DNA from: Streptococcus sanguinis | GTDB taxonomy: Bacteria; Bacillota; Bacilli; Lactobacillales; Streptococcaceae | Assembly (NCBI RefSeq): GCF_003943735.1 | Contig: NZ_RJMV01000001.1 | Coordinates: 231,552 to 295,551, forward strand | Length of the DNA stretch: 64,000 nucleotides | Direction: 5' to 3' | In this document: positions 62,725 through 64,000 of the stretch, piece by piece | Layout of the letters: every line of letters begins with the position of its first letter | How positions within the stretch are numbered: the first letter of the stretch is position 1 | Notes under the pieces: model-generated | Databases searched by the model: none | What the model was told of the DNA's origin: nothing | The model's input: the letters and a program-made list of their open reading frames with translations, nothing else | Made by a program: the position numbers and the translations under genes

Positions 62725-64000
62725 TTATTTTTTAAAACGAATGGTCGTTGTCGTCCCCTCACAGTCTGAGTGGATAGACAAGGTTCCAAACAACTTTCCT
62801 TGGACAAAACGCTCCACCAAGAGTAGACCCAGATGATTTTCAAAGGTGTGCTCTCGATTGTAACCGCTACCATTATCCAGTACTTTTAAAGTTATTATAT
62901 CATTTTTAAATCCAACCTGCAAACGGATTTGCGGTTTTTCTGGATTTTTTTTGTCCTTAAAAGCATGTTCATAGCTGTTCTGCAGTAATTCATTGACGAT
63001 TAGCGCCAGTGAAGTGGCTCGGCTGCTGTCGAGACAGAGTTCCGGTTCCAGGCTGTAGGTCAGGGTTATTTCCCTATGCCCGGAAAAACAGCGCTGAACA
63101 TTATCGATAACTCTCTTCAGCAGATGCTCAATCTGAATGCTGTCATCCTGCTGAGAAGACAGGAGTTCGTGGGTCGCCGCTATAGAGAGCACACGATTCA
63201 TACTGTCATTAAGAGCTTTTTTGGTGTCTGCTCCTAAACTTTGCTGAGCCTGTAGTCGCAGCAAGGAAACAACGGTTTGCAAGTTATTCTTTACCCGATG
63301 GTTCATTTCACGAATGGTAGTTGTATGGGTTAAGAGCTGCGCTTCCTTTTCCTTGATGTCTGTAATATCCTTACAGATCATGACCACATTTTCACTTTCA
63401 GCCAGCAAATAGCGTTTGACCAAAAAGCAATATGTTCCATAATGTACCTCAACTTGGTGAGGTTTTTCTTGAGGGGCTTGCGGTCCCAGTTGCTGGATTT
63501 CTTCAAAAGTCAGACTGTCTAAGACCAGATTGCTGTAGTGCATTCCCTCAATCGAGTCCATATAGCCCAGCTTATGGCGATAAGAATCGGCAGCTGCTTG
63601 ATTGAAATACTTGAGATAGCCCTGCTGGTCAAAGACCAGACAAGCTTCGTCAATATGATCAAATAAAACAAACTGCTCTTGCGCTGAAATCTCAGGAGTG
63701 CTTCGCAACCCAAAACCGTCGTCCTCTTTATCCAAAGAAAAGTGGTCCGGTAAAGTCTGAGGAGCATTTTTTTCGATAATCAGCGTTCCGATGACGCGCT
63801 CTTCTCTCACTATCGGAAAGACCGTCTGGTGAATGGCTAAGCCCTCCTGCGATCTGGCCGAAAGCCCAATCGAGGGAGCGCCCGTCTCCAAGGTTCGGAT
63901 AACACCTGGCTCATTTTCCAGATAAGCCATAGCACCTACGACCGAGTTTTCGTACAAGCTGAGCTTGCTTTCCGGTTTTTTGTGAAAGATGACAATGGCA
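62725..64000 (-). CDS. eutW: Sensor histidine kinase EutW (5' end outside window)
   Basis: 424 residues are visible; the frame stays open to the window edge (AIVIFHKKPESKLSLYENSV), so the true start lies upstream. An N-terminal GAF-like sensor region, a PAS domain at about visible residues 110-225 (EACLVFDQQGYLKYFNQAAA), then HisKA_2 with the phospho-acceptor His in REMNHRVKNNLQTVVSLLRL and a HATPase with N box LIVNELLQNSYEHAF and DNGSGYN. Soluble, no membrane helices in the visible part. Phosphorylates the ANTAR protein EutV in response to ethanolamine; eutV should lie just beyond the window. Confidence 0.88.
   Translation of the reverse strand, partial: AIVIFHKKPESKLSLYENSVVGAMAYLENEPGVIRTLETGAPSIGLSARSQEGLAIHQTVFPIVREERVIGTLIIEKNAPQTLPDHFSLDKEDDGFGLRSTPEISAQEQFVLFDHIDEACLVFDQQGYLKYFNQAAADSYRHKLGYMDSIEGMHYSNLVLDSLTFEEIQQLGPQAPQEKPHQVEVHYGTYCFLVKRYLLAESENVVMICKDITDIKEKEAQLLTHTTTIREMNHRVKNNLQTVVSLLRLQAQQSLGADTKKALNDSMNRVLSIAATHELLSSQQDDSIQIEHLLKRVIDNVQRCFSGHREITLTYSLEPELCLDSSRATSLALIVNELLQNSYEHAFKDKKNPEKPQIRLQVGFKNDIITLKVLDNGSGYNREHTFENHLGLLLVERFVQGKLFGTLSIHSDCEGTTTTIRFKK

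Overview
The window reads as a chromosomal segment of a low-GC oral streptococcus, most likely Streptococcus sanguinis or a close relative. This is inference. It rests on streptococcal gene orders (recG-alr-acpS with two DAHP synthases and secA; the yqeG-yqeH-yhbY-nadD-yqeK-rsfS run; gatCAB beside aspS), on CodY and an LPxTG surface protein, and on an anaerobic pdu/eut catabolic island, a combination known from S. sanguinis. Almost every gene lies on the minus strand. The plus-strand genes are a TVP38-family membrane protein, a universal stress protein and an L-asparaginase. No tRNA, rRNA, CRISPR array or intact insertion sequence was seen.

Layout: 1-9400 holds an ECF-type vitamin transporter S component, a SAM hydrolase-like (DUF62) protein, a second S-component-like membrane protein, an M20 peptidase, an amino-acid-binding lipoprotein, an M20D amidohydrolase, lipoproteins and YebC. 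9500-15700 is a housekeeping cluster for ribosome assembly and NAD synthesis. 15700-18400 carries the TVP38 protein, a decayed EamA transporter and a butanediol dehydrogenase with a cre-overlapped promoter. 18450-25260 holds gatCAB, aspS behind a T-box leader, a nicotinamidase-like gene and codY with a CodY box. 25450-32930 holds a SEC10/PgrA-type wall-anchored protein, an aminotransferase, a stress protein behind a structured leader, a HAD fusion protein and asparaginase. 32990-33640 looks empty but contains two paralogous promoters, each with four hexamers at 11-bp spacing, which appear to drive a small RNA and a small peptide gene. 33640-41930 is recG, alr, acpS, two DAHP synthases and secA.

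42220-64000 is a fused pdu/eut metabolosome locus. In transcription order: the sensor kinase eutW (5' end outside the window), eutA, eutB, eutC, eutL, a tailed shell protein, eutE, two near-identical eutM-like shell genes, eutT, pduL, a conserved eut protein, eutN, eutH, eutQ; then after a 430-bp structured gap pduB, pduC, pduD, pduE, pduG, pduH, a PduO/GlcG-like gene, a glycerol/propanediol facilitator and acetate kinase. The ethanolamine lyase and the diol dehydratase both need adenosylcobalamin, and both produce aldehydes that one EutE, one PduL and one AckA could convert to acyl-CoA, acyl-phosphate and ATP. The pdu half contributes only one visible shell gene, so the two pathways probably share a compartment. 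A textbook ANTAR two-hairpin antiterminator lies before eutA, pointing to EutVW-type control; a near-perfect cre site lies before pduB.

The most interesting observations are the ANTAR switch, the phased-hexamer promoter pair with its sRNA and 25-codon ORF, the orphan plus-strand terminator in the pdu-eut gap, the structured leader of the stress gene and a MITE-like repeat between eutT and eutM.
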